A DNA stretch of 22,066 nt from Bacillota bacterium (GCA_023408815.1 JAEYJO010000067.1:1-22066), one strand, 5' to 3'. Counted from the stretch's first letter, positions 1 through 7,725 are shown. Numbers and translations: made by a program. The notes: a model not told the origin generated them from the letters alone.

Positions 1-132
1 AAACATCCATATATCCATGATTTTAGGCCATGGGGAATGCCATAGACTATGAAAGCTTAGCTATGAAAAAAGAAAGAATAAGAAAAACCGAGTTAACAAG
101 AGAAAAACAAAGATTAATATGGGAGGAGAAAA

Positions 133-921
133 ATGGAAATTAATGGTCAAGCAATTAAACATAAGACATTCGGCAGTGGGGTTGTTACGGATTTAACTAC
201 CAAAATAATAACTGTATGCTTTTCTGAAGGAGAGAAAAAGTTTATCTATCCGGATGCATTCAGAGAGTATTTGGTTTTGAAAGATAAGAATATGCAGCAG
301 CATATCATAGCACAAATTGATAATAAAGAAGCTGAAATAAATCGATTGCGTCAGGCGAAGCAGATAGAACGGGAGAGAAAGCAAAAATTACTCAATTTTT
401 CTATAACGTCCAATTCACACGCTGTTTTTAACATTATACCGGAACATGTAGAGCAAGTCTGCAGGACATATATAGTATCAACGGGACAATACTTAAGCGG
501 GGCCTCAAAAGGACAGCCACGAACAATAGAGAGACTGAAGCCCAATTCGGTATGCCTGATGACTGAACGCAGGAGTGGGCAGCCAGAGCAAGAACGACGA
601 ATTATAGGTGCATTCATGGTCAGAGAAGATTTTTTTGGTGAGGATGTACATAACGGACTGATTGAAGGACACCCGAAGTATCAAATGACTGTTCCATCTG
701 AGAATACCCTATTGTTTTGGGAATATTTGGGTCAGGACACCACACCAAGATGGGGAAATACGGGATTTAAGTATTGTTCCGGTACTGTAATGAATCGCAT
801 ATTGTCCGAAATAACACAGTTGCTTGTAAATACAGAACAGAAGGAAGCAGCACTTGAGTTTTATGAGTATTTTTGTAAAATGAATTGTCTTCCTGCTCTT
901 ATGGAAATCAACATGCTATGA
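133..921 (+). CDS. Uncharacterised protein with UvrD/PcrA-type Tudor-like N-terminus
   Basis: 262 residues. The ATG lies five bases after a strong GGGAGGAG ribosome-binding site (121-128). Residues about 8-45 (motif HKTFGSGVV, then ITVCFSEGEKKFIYPDAF) follow the pattern of the Tudor-like C-terminal domain of UvrD/PcrA helicases, H..FG.G.V...V.F..G.K.F. Residues about 55-85 are charged and probably form a coiled coil. The C-terminal half (about 95-262) has a stretch, KGQPRTIERLKPNSVCLMT followed by ERRIIGAFMV, which reminds me of PUA/EVE-like folds, but I cannot assign it. There is no signal peptide or membrane segment, so it is probably cytoplasmic. No functional partner is adjacent. The gene is certain, the Tudor-like domain fairly likely and the function unknown. 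Confidence 0.8.
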   Translation: MEINGQAIKHKTFGSGVVTDLTTKIITVCFSEGEKKFIYPDAFREYLVLKDKNMQQHIIAQIDNKEAEINRLRQAKQIERERKQKLLNFSITSNSHAVFNIIPEHVEQVCRTYIVSTGQYLSGASKGQPRTIERLKPNSVCLMTERRSGQPEQERRIIGAFMVREDFFGEDVHNGLIEGHPKYQMTVPSENTLLFWEYLGQDTTPRWGNTGFKYCSGTVMNRILSEITQLLVNTEQKEAALEFYEYFCKMNCLPALMEINML

Positions 922-1054
922 AGTAGCGGCTGACGTCTCTCTATGGGCAGTTAGTGTTGGAAAAACCTTCCAGAGCAGTTATAATAAATCTTATATTTTT
1001 GACGGCATGAGTATGACCAAATTGAATAGAATAAATGATATAAGGTGATTCAAT

Positions 1055-1135
1055 ATGTGCGGCAGGTATTATGGGGATGATGAGACGAAAAAGAGATTGA
1101 AAAGATTGTGAAGGCAAGGAAAATCATGTATAATT
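1055..1135 (+). pseudogene. Truncated, frameshifted remnant of an SRAP peptidase gene (YedK/HMCES family)
   Basis: The ATG at 1055 opens with MCGRYYGDDETKK. MCGRY is the hallmark N-terminus of SOS-response-associated peptidases, where Cys2 becomes the catalytic and DNA-crosslinking residue after Met removal. The frame stops after 18 codons. Adding one A to the A-run at about 1085-1089 restores a family-like continuation, EIEKIVKARK, which then ends at a TAA near 1133-1135. The rest of the roughly 220-residue protein is absent. A one-base deletion plus loss of the 3' end explains this. The identity rests on a short but very characteristic motif. Confidence 0.65.
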
Positions 1136-1504
1136 AATCTTAAAGTATCGTTAAACAGAGATTTATCAAGGAGATAATTTAGATAATCTTAGTTATAACA
1201 CTTGTCGGTGCTTTAATAAATATAAGCACGATACATGGCACACAAATCACCATTTTGCGGTATTTTTTGAGCATTCATATACTCCCTGTCGCTGCTGAAA
1301 TCGGACTGTCCTTTGCGACTTTCCCTGCCGCAAATTCGTGTGCCAAGGGTCAAGCCCCTTTGGAATCCCCACAACAAAACAGATTTTCGGTTTTACATGT
1401 GGACATGAGCTGTCCATTTTTATAATATAAATCCAAATCAGTGTAAAAGAAATTAATGAGATATTGAAATAGAGGAAAGTCTGATTTAATGTGCCTATAT
1501 AAAA
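1136..1504. other. Intergenic debris with oriT-like adjacent inverted repeats
   Basis: No intact gene is visible in these roughly 370 bases. The stretch at about 1230-1400 is visibly more GC-rich than its flanks. It holds two adjacent small inverted repeats: TTTGCG/CGCAAA (1312-1317 and 1329-1334) and CCAAGGG/CCCTTTGG with one bulge (1343-1349 and 1356-1363). On the minus strand a GGGAG lies just ahead of two overlapping ATGs near 1275, but the reading frames from them stay short. The composition and hairpins resemble non-coding DNA next to mobilisation genes of clostridial conjugative elements. That is an impression, not an identification. Confidence 0.35.
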
Positions 1505-1522
1505 TTGTTGGAGGAAAAAAGA

Positions 1523-2182
1523 TTGAAAGAGAAAAAAGTTATTTGGGATTACTTATGGTATGCATTATATGCATTTGCCGGTTTAGGAATAGAATTATTG
1601 CTGATAGGCTTGTTAGAACCAATATTATTTGGCGGGGTGAGTAGCAGTGATTATACATCCTTACAACGGATAATTCATTGGATTCTTACGATAATATGTT
1701 GGGGCGTTATATCGTTTTCTCTTATTAAATATTCAAAGAAAAAGCTGGATTTTGATGTTATTTTGGCAGTAAAACCTACTAGAAATGGGATTATTATAAG
1801 TATATTATTGACTATTGCTTGCGTTGTGATTAATGCATTTGATTGGGGAGTCCTAAAAGTGGTTGGGGAATTTCAAAGTAAAGGATTGTTGCTATTTTTG
1901 TTTCAGTATGTTTATTATTTGTTTGAGGTAGTTTTGGTGGTTCTAATTCTTGCGTTTGGTCAAAAATTTGGTGAAGTTTTGACGGGCAAGATAAGATTAA
2001 TTCCGTGGGGAGGTATTATTTTATGCTTTACATGGGGGGCAATACATAGTCTGACACAAGGAAGTCTCTATGTTGGGATAGGAGTTATGACATTTTCATT
2101 GATTTATGGTGTGATATATTTACTGTTGAATCGTAATTTTAAGTACTCTTATATACTTATAGCGTTAGCTTTTATGGTGTAG
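1523..2182 (+). CDS. CPBP-like multi-pass membrane protein (degenerate CAAX-protease family)
   Basis: A TTG start at 1523 is preferred because GGAGG (1510-1514) lies eight bases upstream; the frame is open back to a TTG at 1505, which has no such site. The product is 219 residues with about six hydrophobic helices. Near the C-terminus, FTWGAIH (His about 175), then a glycine-rich helix and LLLNRN resemble motifs 2 and 3 of CPBP intramembrane metalloproteases (Abi/CAAX family). The first motif, EExxxR, is not intact: the corresponding helix reads FEVVLVVLILAFGQKFGE. Proteolytic activity is therefore doubtful and the protein may be a non-catalytic relative. CPBP proteins of Gram-positive bacteria are often linked to peptide or bacteriocin immunity, but nothing next to it supports that role here. 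Confidence 0.65.
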   Translation: MKEKKVIWDYLWYALYAFAGLGIELLLIGLLEPILFGGVSSSDYTSLQRIIHWILTIICWGVISFSLIKYSKKKLDFDVILAVKPTRNGIIISILLTIACVVINAFDWGVLKVVGEFQSKGLLLFLFQYVYYLFEVVLVVLILAFGQKFGEVLTGKIRLIPWGGIILCFTWGAIHSLTQGSLYVGIGVMTFSLIYGVIYLLLNRNFKYSYILIALAFMV

Positions 2183-2245
2183 TAATTAGATTTACTATCT
2201 CAATTGTATGCTGTATTATGAACATAACAATATGGGAGGAAAAAT

Positions 2246-3217
2246 ATGGACATCAAAAAATTCTATTCGAAATGTTTTCAGGGAAATGTTCTTGAAGCCA
2301 TTAATTATTTGGAGTCTTTTGAAAACAATAGTGAAGATTTTGTTGAGTTGAAGCAAAAGTATTTACATAGATTTATAATTCAAGATGAAGGTCTTAAAGT
2401 TGACTCAGAAGATCCTTGGATTGAAGCGGTTTTGAAATGTTATTATAAATATTATATATCTGTATTAACGAATCATGATGTACAAGAGTGCGAAAAACAG
2501 CTGATTGTCGGTTTGGCAAAGACTCTTATGATGAATGAGCACACAGATTTAGATGAAATTGAAGCAAAATTGGAGAGTATCTTTAGGGAAAAAGGTTATT
2601 GCTTTTTAGGCGGAAAAACGTCACCTTATAGAGGCCCTTATATCTGGAAAGCAACAAATAAAGAAGACTTTCTCGTGGAATTACCATGTGGTAACCAAAA
2701 GGTAACGGTGTTTTTTATTTCCGAGTTTATCATGTTGAGTTGGTTGCATTTTGCAACTTTTGGAAAGCATCATACAGGTGGATGGGCGAAAGAAGAAGGG
2801 ATTTATTATGTGAATGCTGACAATAAGAAAATAGACACACATTCTGCTGATTTTCAGGTTTGGTTTCTGAAACATGAGGCTCAGCATCTAAATGATTATG
2901 CCAAGTATCCAAATCTGGATGGGGCAGGATTAGAATATCGAGCAAAACTTGTAGAGCTAATTTACCATCCTGATACATTTAACAAATTAGAAACTTATAT
3001 TAATCAATCAAAAAATGATATTTCCTTGGCACATCCATATGCAGCATTCTTAATTATCAATGGCCTGTCAAATATATTTTTCGGCAAAGAATTTGTTGGA
3101 GACTTACAAAAATGGAACGCCTTTGATTCAAGTTCGATTTCTAAGGAAGCATTGAATTTATTTATGGAAAATGAGCGGGCTTTAAGTGGCGAAAACCGTG
3201 AGACCAGAGCTGATTGA
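2246..3217 (+). CDS. Putative zinc metallopeptidase with HEAQH motif
   Basis: 323 residues. The ATG follows GGGAGGA (2234-2240) by five bases. Residues 210-214 are HEAQH, a good HExxH zinc-binding signature, followed at about 229-237 by LEYRAKLVE, whose Glu230 or Glu237 could be the third ligand as in gluzincins. Residues 1-120 look helical and may form a repeat-like domain. There is no signal peptide, so the protein is probably cytoplasmic. I do not recognise a named family, though I have the impression that the HEAQH plus LEYRAKL pair recurs in uncharacterised Firmicutes proteins. It ends 31 bases before the merR start, so the two may share a transcript. The zinc site is a motif-based inference. 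Confidence 0.7.
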   Translation: MDIKKFYSKCFQGNVLEAINYLESFENNSEDFVELKQKYLHRFIIQDEGLKVDSEDPWIEAVLKCYYKYYISVLTNHDVQECEKQLIVGLAKTLMMNEHTDLDEIEAKLESIFREKGYCFLGGKTSPYRGPYIWKATNKEDFLVELPCGNQKVTVFFISEFIMLSWLHFATFGKHHTGGWAKEEGIYYVNADNKKIDTHSADFQVWFLKHEAQHLNDYAKYPNLDGAGLEYRAKLVELIYHPDTFNKLETYINQSKNDISLAHPYAAFLIINGLSNIFFGKEFVGDLQKWNAFDSSSISKEALNLFMENERALSGENRETRAD

Positions 3218-3248
3218 TGAAGGTTTTCAAAGAGGGGGAGCATCACTT

Positions 3249-4064
3249 ATGCTAAAAATCGGAGAATTTGCGTCGTTATCTTCTATCAGCATTCATATGC
3301 TGCGTCATTATGATAAGATTGGTATGCTCTGTCCACAGTATGTAGATGTTAACAACGGATACCGTTATTATAATATTGAGCAATTGGTGCAGGCAAATCA
3401 AATCGTGTCAATGAAGAATCTGGGATTTGGTTTAGAAGAAATAAAGAATGCGCTTGCTATGACGCAGAAGGAATTAGAAGCACTTTTGAATGAGAAACTG
3501 CAAAGTAAAATACTGGAAGCAAAAATACTAAAACACCAGATCGATACCTTGGAGAAGACGATTTTGTTACAACAAAATGCCGAGGAATATGCTCTTTCCG
3601 TCGTGTTAAAGACAATGCCCGAAATGCATATGGTAAGCTATCGGGATACCATTTTGGAATTCAGTGAAGAGGGACGCCTGTGGGGAGAACTCACGAAAGA
3701 GTGTGAGATATATAATATAGCAGTGAATACAAATTCTGTGGCTATGGCAATACAGCATATGATTAGCAGTGAGAAAAATGAAATAGATGTAGAGGTATTA
3801 TTGTCTGCGAACAAAGAGCAAAAAGCTTGTGGAAATTTAAAATTCAGAAAATTGCCTGAACGTCAGGTTGCATCCATCATATTCAAAGGAAGCTATTCAC
3901 AGATTGGAAGAATCAATACATTTGTTGCGAGATGGCTGGAAACAAATCGTTACGAAATATGTGATAAAGCATTCTCCATCTATTATAATTCTCCGAGGGA
4001 AAGTCAGACAGAGGATCAGTTCGTAACAGAGCTTTGCTTCCCGGTTTGTGAAAAAAGTAGTTGA
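3249..4064 (+). CDS. MerR-family activator with GyrI-like effector-binding domain (BmrR-like)
   Basis: 271 residues from the ATG at 3249, eight bases after AGGGGGAG; the frame is open upstream to 3186 but that extension has no ribosome-binding site. Residues 1-70 are a MerR winged helix-turn-helix (LKIGEFASLSS, HMLRHYDKIGML, NGYRYYNIEQL). Residues about 75-115 form the dimerising coiled coil. Residues about 120-271 form a GyrI-like small-molecule-binding domain ending with LCFPV, as in BmrR-type regulators of drug-responsive genes. A MerR-type promoter overlaps the stop codon and drives the next genes, so this is probably a ligand-dependent activator of 4128-5826. The inducer is unknown but is likely a lipophilic or cationic compound, by analogy with BmrR and TipA. 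Confidence 0.9.
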   Translation: MLKIGEFASLSSISIHMLRHYDKIGMLCPQYVDVNNGYRYYNIEQLVQANQIVSMKNLGFGLEEIKNALAMTQKELEALLNEKLQSKILEAKILKHQIDTLEKTILLQQNAEEYALSVVLKTMPEMHMVSYRDTILEFSEEGRLWGELTKECEIYNIAVNTNSVAMAIQHMISSEKNEIDVEVLLSANKEQKACGNLKFRKLPERQVASIIFKGSYSQIGRINTFVARWLETNRYEICDKAFSIYYNSPRESQTEDQFVTELCFPVCEKSS

Positions 4065-4091
4065 CTCTCGTACGATACAAGGGTTTATCCT
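4061..4091 (+). promoter_or_regulatory. MerR-type promoter and operator (19-bp spacer)
   Basis: The -35 TTGACT (4061-4066) and -10 TATCCT (4086-4091) are separated by 19 bp, the over-long spacing typical of promoters activated by MerR proteins. Within the spacer lies an imperfect dyad: CTCTCGTA (4065-4072), CGA, TACAAGGG (4076-4083), with 6 of 8 positions complementary. The -35 overlaps the TGA stop of the MerR gene (4062-4064). The element therefore serves the downstream BtrH-like and GyrI-like genes. Confidence 0.8.
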
Positions 4092-4127
4092 TTCTTTAGT
4101 AAAGAAAATTTGAAAGGATGAATGCTT

Positions 4128-5201
4128 ATGAAACAAATGCTGAATATTCCGCATCGCGTTGATGATTATGTTTGTATGTGGAATGGAATTGAAGACTTAT
4201 ATATTCGTGACACCCATGAGAACTTACCACCGAAGTTTTTCTTTTCTCTGGCATCATTTGGTTCGTTTTGCTATAGGAAGACAAACCATTCAGAGTTAAA
4301 GCGCATGGTTGCGCTTGGTGATGGACGTACAAAACAAATGTATGCATTTCTTGCACCAATTGTCGGCTTTGACTTCAAACATCACGAATTCAAGACATTT
4401 GAGAAAGCATTAGCTAGAGCAAAAGTGGAAATTAATGATGGATTTCCTTGTATACTCGGTGCACTTGATATGTGTTATTTACAATATTACCCCAAATTTT
4501 ATCATGGAAAAAGCATACCATTTCATTATGTTATGATGACTGGATATGATGATGAAGCACAATGCGTCTATATTAATGATTGCGGTAAGAACGAGACACA
4601 ATTGCTAGCCTATGATGAACTTCGGCTGGCATGGGACTGTTCCTATCCAGGACTTTCAAAACCGAATACAGTATGTACAATCAGAATGCACAGTATAAGG
4701 AACAAATATGAAATTGCAAGAGAAGCACTTTCAAAAAAGTGTGATTTATTTTTAAATCCTTCTGTGGGATTTACCGGTTATCGCGGCCTTGACAAATTCA
4801 TAAAGGATCTGCCAAACTGGAAAACAGAACTTTCAAAAGAGGATTACAATAGATTACTGTTTAATATGGTACAGTTTTTTGGTACGGTACCAACGGTACC
4901 AAATGCATTACGGGGAATCAACGAAGAGGATGACGTGAAATTTGGCGGTGGATTTGACAAGAATTCTGTTGTACTGGGGGCATTAGGAGAGGAATATAAG
5001 GATTTGAAAATGATGAAGGCTTCCGGCACTTTTAGTGAAGGCGCAATTATCATTTCAAGGATTAAGGACATCATTGTTGAGTATCTTACCAATCAGGGAG
5101 ATCGAACAAATGAATTTCCGATGTTGTTTACAGATATTCAGCAGATAATGAAAAAGGGATTTGAAATTCTTAGAACGGAGAGTGATCGCAATGGCATTTG
5201 A
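4128..5201 (+). CDS. BtrH N-terminal-domain / DUF4872-like protein
   Basis: 357 residues. The ATG at 4128 is preferred to one at 4122 because AAAGGA ends at 4118, giving nine rather than three bases of spacing. The N-terminal half resembles the BtrH domain (butirosin biosynthesis protein H), a papain/C39-like cysteine fold. Candidate catalytic residues are Cys16 (DDYVCMWNG), His133 (IPFHYVMMTGYD) and Asn150-Asp151 (VYINDCGK). The C-terminal half, including LPNWKTEL and the GGFDKNSVVLG helix region, fits the DUF4872 region that often accompanies it. BtrH is an acyltransferase that moves an acyl chain from a carrier protein to an aminoglycoside; no carrier protein or biosynthetic genes are here, so the substrate is unknown. 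It is the first gene behind the MerR-type promoter and overlaps the next gene by 11 bp. Confidence 0.7.
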   Translation: MKQMLNIPHRVDDYVCMWNGIEDLYIRDTHENLPPKFFFSLASFGSFCYRKTNHSELKRMVALGDGRTKQMYAFLAPIVGFDFKHHEFKTFEKALARAKVEINDGFPCILGALDMCYLQYYPKFYHGKSIPFHYVMMTGYDDEAQCVYINDCGKNETQLLAYDELRLAWDCSYPGLSKPNTVCTIRMHSIRNKYEIAREALSKKCDLFLNPSVGFTGYRGLDKFIKDLPNWKTELSKEDYNRLLFNMVQFFGTVPTVPNALRGINEEDDVKFGGGFDKNSVVLGALGEEYKDLKMMKASGTFSEGAIIISRIKDIIVEYLTNQGDRTNEFPMLFTDIQQIMKKGFEILRTESDRNGI

Positions 5202-5826
5202 TTATAAAAAGGAATATAAAGAATATTATGCACCAGCGAAAAAACCGGCCATCGTGCAAATACCAAGGATGAATTTTGTCGCAGTTAGAGGAAAGGGAGA
5301 TCCAAACGAGGAAGAGGGAGAATATAAAAAAGCACTAAATTTGCTCTATGGAATTGCATTTACCATTAAAATGAGCTATAAGGGAACGCATGAAATTAAA
5401 GGCTTCTTTGAATATGTCGCGCCGCCGCTGGAAGGCTTTTGGTGGCAGGAGAACGTTATAGGTGTTGATTATGAACATAAAGAAACTTTTCAGTGGATCT
5501 CTCTGATCAGATTGCCGGATTTTGTTACGAAGGATGATTTCGACTGGGCAGTGCAGGAAGCAACACAAAAGAAACAAATCGATTTTTCAAAAGTAGAATT
5601 TTTCACTTATGATGAAGGAATGTGCGTACAATGTATGCATATCGGTTCGTATGATGATGAACCGGCTACCGTGAAATTGATGGAGAAATATGCGAAGGAA
5701 CAAGGGTATGAAATTGATATAAATGATGAGAGATTTCATCATGAAATATATTTAAGCGATGCCCGCAAGTGTGTTCCGGAAAAACGCAAGACAATTCTGA
5801 GACATCCGATAAAACATATTCGATAA
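5191..5826 (+). CDS. Stand-alone GyrI-like small-molecule-binding protein
   Basis: 211 residues. The ATG at 5191 has GGAGAG (5177-5182) eight bases upstream and lies inside the preceding gene, an 11-bp overlap that suggests translational coupling. The start MAFDYKKEYKEYY, then VAVRGKGDPNEEEGEYKKAL and PPLEGFWWQ, are typical of the stand-alone GyrI-like (SMB) family. Some members bind planar or cationic drugs, and some hydrolyse cyclopropanoid cytotoxins such as yatakemycin. Together with the upstream MerR fused to the same kind of domain, this suggests a locus that senses and neutralises a small molecule. Whether it binds or hydrolyses cannot be read from sequence. Confidence 0.85.
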   Translation: MAFDYKKEYKEYYAPAKKPAIVQIPRMNFVAVRGKGDPNEEEGEYKKALNLLYGIAFTIKMSYKGTHEIKGFFEYVAPPLEGFWWQENVIGVDYEHKETFQWISLIRLPDFVTKDDFDWAVQEATQKKQIDFSKVEFFTYDEGMCVQCMHIGSYDDEPATVKLMEKYAKEQGYEIDINDERFHHEIYLSDARKCVPEKRKTILRHPIKHIR

Positions 5827-5893
5827 GCAAATGTGTAACCTTCATTTATATGAATGATGCGATTGCTAAAGGCAAAAGATTGGATGGTGCATT

Positions 5894-6340
5894 TTGGAGA
5901 TTAAAAGTATTTGCGAAAATAAAAAGCAGTTCCTGGATTTACTCTTGTTAGCTGATGAACAAGAATCCATGATAGACAAATATTTAGAGCGAGGGGATCT
6001 TTTTGCTTTATATGATGGCGACTTGAAAAGCGTGTGTGTAGTTACACAGGAAAGTGATGATGTATGTGAGTTAAAAAACATAGCCACTTATGAACAATGG
6101 CATGGTAACGGGTATGGCAGCAAACTCTTGCATTACATTTTTTCACATTACAAAGGCAAGAACACGACTATGATTGTGGGAACCGGTGACAGCCCATGGA
6201 TATTACGGTTTTATGAAAAAAACGGTTTTATGGTTTCGCATAGTATTAAGGATTTTTTTATAGACAATTATGACCATCCAATGTTTGATAATGGTATTCA
6301 ATTAGTGGATATGATTTATTTGAGTAAGAAGCTATACTAA
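5894..6340 (+). CDS. GNAT-family N-acetyltransferase
   Basis: 148 residues. No ATG is available between the in-frame stop at 5867 and the conserved start; the TTG at 5894, six bases after a weak GGATGG (5882-5887), gives the natural N-terminus MEIKSICENK. Residues 69-75 (WHGNGYG) are the acetyl-CoA pyrophosphate loop (Q/RxxGxG/A), preceded by the beta strand CELKNIAT. FYEKNGF at about 111-117 is the second GNAT signature. The protein belongs to a clostridial GNAT subgroup with a C-terminal FFIDNYDHP motif and unknown substrate. It lies 67 bp after the GyrI-like gene with no terminator that I can see, so it may belong to the MerR-controlled transcript. Confidence 0.85.
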   Translation: MEIKSICENKKQFLDLLLLADEQESMIDKYLERGDLFALYDGDLKSVCVVTQESDDVCELKNIATYEQWHGNGYGSKLLHYIFSHYKGKNTTMIVGTGDSPWILRFYEKNGFMVSHSIKDFFIDNYDHPMFDNGIQLVDMIYLSKKLY

Positions 6341-6398
6341 GTATGAATATCTAATTATTTATATAATAAAAGGTGTCAGATAAATAGGAATTTGTAGT

Positions 6399-6470
6399 AT
6401 TGTTACAATAAGTGACGGTATAGTTTCGGTGCGTATATGGACTGTTTAGCTCCTTAGCTGTATACTGTCA
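6399..6470. promoter_or_regulatory. Palindrome and long inverted repeat upstream of the XRE gene
   Basis: ATTGTTACAAT (6399-6409) is a perfect 11-bp palindrome. It is followed by the inverted repeat TGACGGTATA (6413-6422) and TATACTGTCA (6461-6470), 10 bp with one G-U pair in RNA. An inner AGCT/AGCT hairpin lies at 6448-6459. These sit 30-100 bp before the XRE start and could be its operator or a structured leader. Confidence 0.35.
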
Positions 6471-6498
6471 TAAATAATTCCGAAAAGAGGATGTGCAC

Positions 6499-7155
6499 AT
6501 GACAATAGGTGATAAAATCAAATTATTAAGAACTGAAAAGGGAATTACACAGGAAGCACTGGCAGAAAATTTGAATGTATCTCGTTCTGCTATTGCAAAA
6601 TGGGAAACAAATAGTGGAATTCCAGAAGTGAGTAACCTTAAAATAATATCAAAGCTATTTGATATAAGTGTTGATGAATTAATAGATGATACAAAAATAA
6701 TAAAAACAAATGAGTCTAAGGATGATAAAATATTTGATTATAGTGAATACGCAGGAAAATATTATGATATTGAACTAGTTGGATGGAATGAAGGGGTATT
6801 TGATATTATTATTATTGGAGAAGATGAAGAATTTCTTTTTTACCAAAAGTCAGAACAAAATAGACCTGTGTTCGGAATGATTGGGAAAAAATATATTTTG
6901 TCAGTGAAAGTATCAAAACAATCTAAGCTTCCACATGATGATATTAGTTCAATAAATAGAAACTATTTTTGCGGAAAGCATGTATGCGTTGAATTAGCTT
7001 CTAGAGAAGGATTTATAAAAGGATTTTTTGACTTTCGCAATGATGATTATCTTGACGTTATTATCAATTCCATTTCTGAATCAAAAGTTCTATTAAAGTT
7101 TGGTAAGGCTGTAAATATCAATGCTATTTCAAAAATAGAAGAAGTAGTTTCTTGA
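6499..7155 (+). CDS. XRE-family transcriptional regulator with unknown C-terminal domain
   Basis: 218 residues from the ATG at 6499, eight bases after AGAGG; an in-frame GTG at 6493 is too close to that site. Residues 1-62 are a classic Cro/CI-type helix-turn-helix: IGDKIKLLRTEKGITQEAL, then NVSRSAIAKWETN and the closing FDISVDELI. The remaining 150 residues are acidic and beta-rich (DIELVGWNEGVFDIIIIGEDEE) with no membrane helix and no named family that I recognise. They may bind a ligand or a protein partner. The gene has symmetric sequence upstream and stands apart from its neighbours, so autoregulation is plausible but unproven. Confidence 0.85.
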   Translation: MTIGDKIKLLRTEKGITQEALAENLNVSRSAIAKWETNSGIPEVSNLKIISKLFDISVDELIDDTKIIKTNESKDDKIFDYSEYAGKYYDIELVGWNEGVFDIIIIGEDEEFLFYQKSEQNRPVFGMIGKKYILSVKVSKQSKLPHDDISSINRNYFCGKHVCVELASREGFIKGFFDFRNDDYLDVIINSISESKVLLKFGKAVNINAISKIEEVVS

Positions 7156-7355
7156 AATAAAAATCTCAGTTTATCGTAGAAATTACGAGTATAACGCGAA
7201 ATCAACAAATTCCAATTTATCAGTAGCCTTAAATGCCTGTTATGAGCATAAAATGAAGCCGTTCCAACATCCTATTATGTTTAATCAGTTCTTAATCGAG
7301 AATAAATACGTTATATATTGTTTTTATTTATCACATTTGAAAAGGAGATATGTTT

Positions 7356-7670
7356 ATGTCGGCATTCTTTAATTTGGGAAGTTTTGTTTTGGGAATTATG
7401 TCATGGACTATTCCAATTGTTGCAATTAATCGATATCGCAAAGGATACAAGTTGGCAGGTTTTCCGATTTATAGTTTCTCTTGCTGTGCCATAGCATTAG
7501 TTTTTCAATTGTTTGAAATAAGACATCGAGTGATTATTGAAGATTTCTCTGCTATTATGGACACAATTGGTGTAACCTCTGCGGCGTCGGTTATCCTTGT
7601 AATAATTACCATTATCCTTAATATCACAGCATTGTGTTTATGCAAAACTAAGAATAATAATTTCTGTTGA
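7356..7670 (+). CDS. Small three-helix membrane protein, uncharacterised
   Basis: 104 residues. The ATG at 7356 is seven bases after AAAGGAGA (7341-7348); the earlier ATG at 7350 is only one base away from that site. Hydrophobic segments lie at about 5-24, 36-54 and 75-98. FFNLGSFVLGIMSW at the start and EDFSAIMDTIG in the middle match a small clostridial membrane-protein family that I recognise by pattern but that has no known function. The 195 bp upstream hold no recognisable gene. Its stop codon overlaps the -35 of the next promoter, so it is transcribed separately from the double-GNAT gene. Confidence 0.7.
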   Translation: MSAFFNLGSFVLGIMSWTIPIVAINRYRKGYKLAGFPIYSFSCCAIALVFQLFEIRHRVIIEDFSAIMDTIGVTSAASVILVIITIILNITALCLCKTKNNNFC

Positions 7671-7696
7671 CACTAGGAGTCTTGCGGTGATAGGAT
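7667..7696 (+). promoter_or_regulatory. Sigma-A type promoter with extended -10
   Basis: TTGACA (7667-7672), an 18-bp spacer, and TGATAGGAT, an extended -10 whose hexamer is TAGGAT (7691-7696). The predicted transcript starts near 7703, just before the leader-ORF ribosome-binding site, so it should include the whole attenuator. Confidence 0.6.
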
Positions 7697-7725
7697 TGTA
7701 AGAAATATTAAGGAGATTATACAAA

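Noticed and set aside
63..143. A 26-codon frame starting MKKERIRKTELTREKQ that overlaps the first gene's start
   Set aside because: It has no ribosome-binding site and a low-complexity, lysine- and arginine-rich composition; it is probably chance in A-rich DNA.
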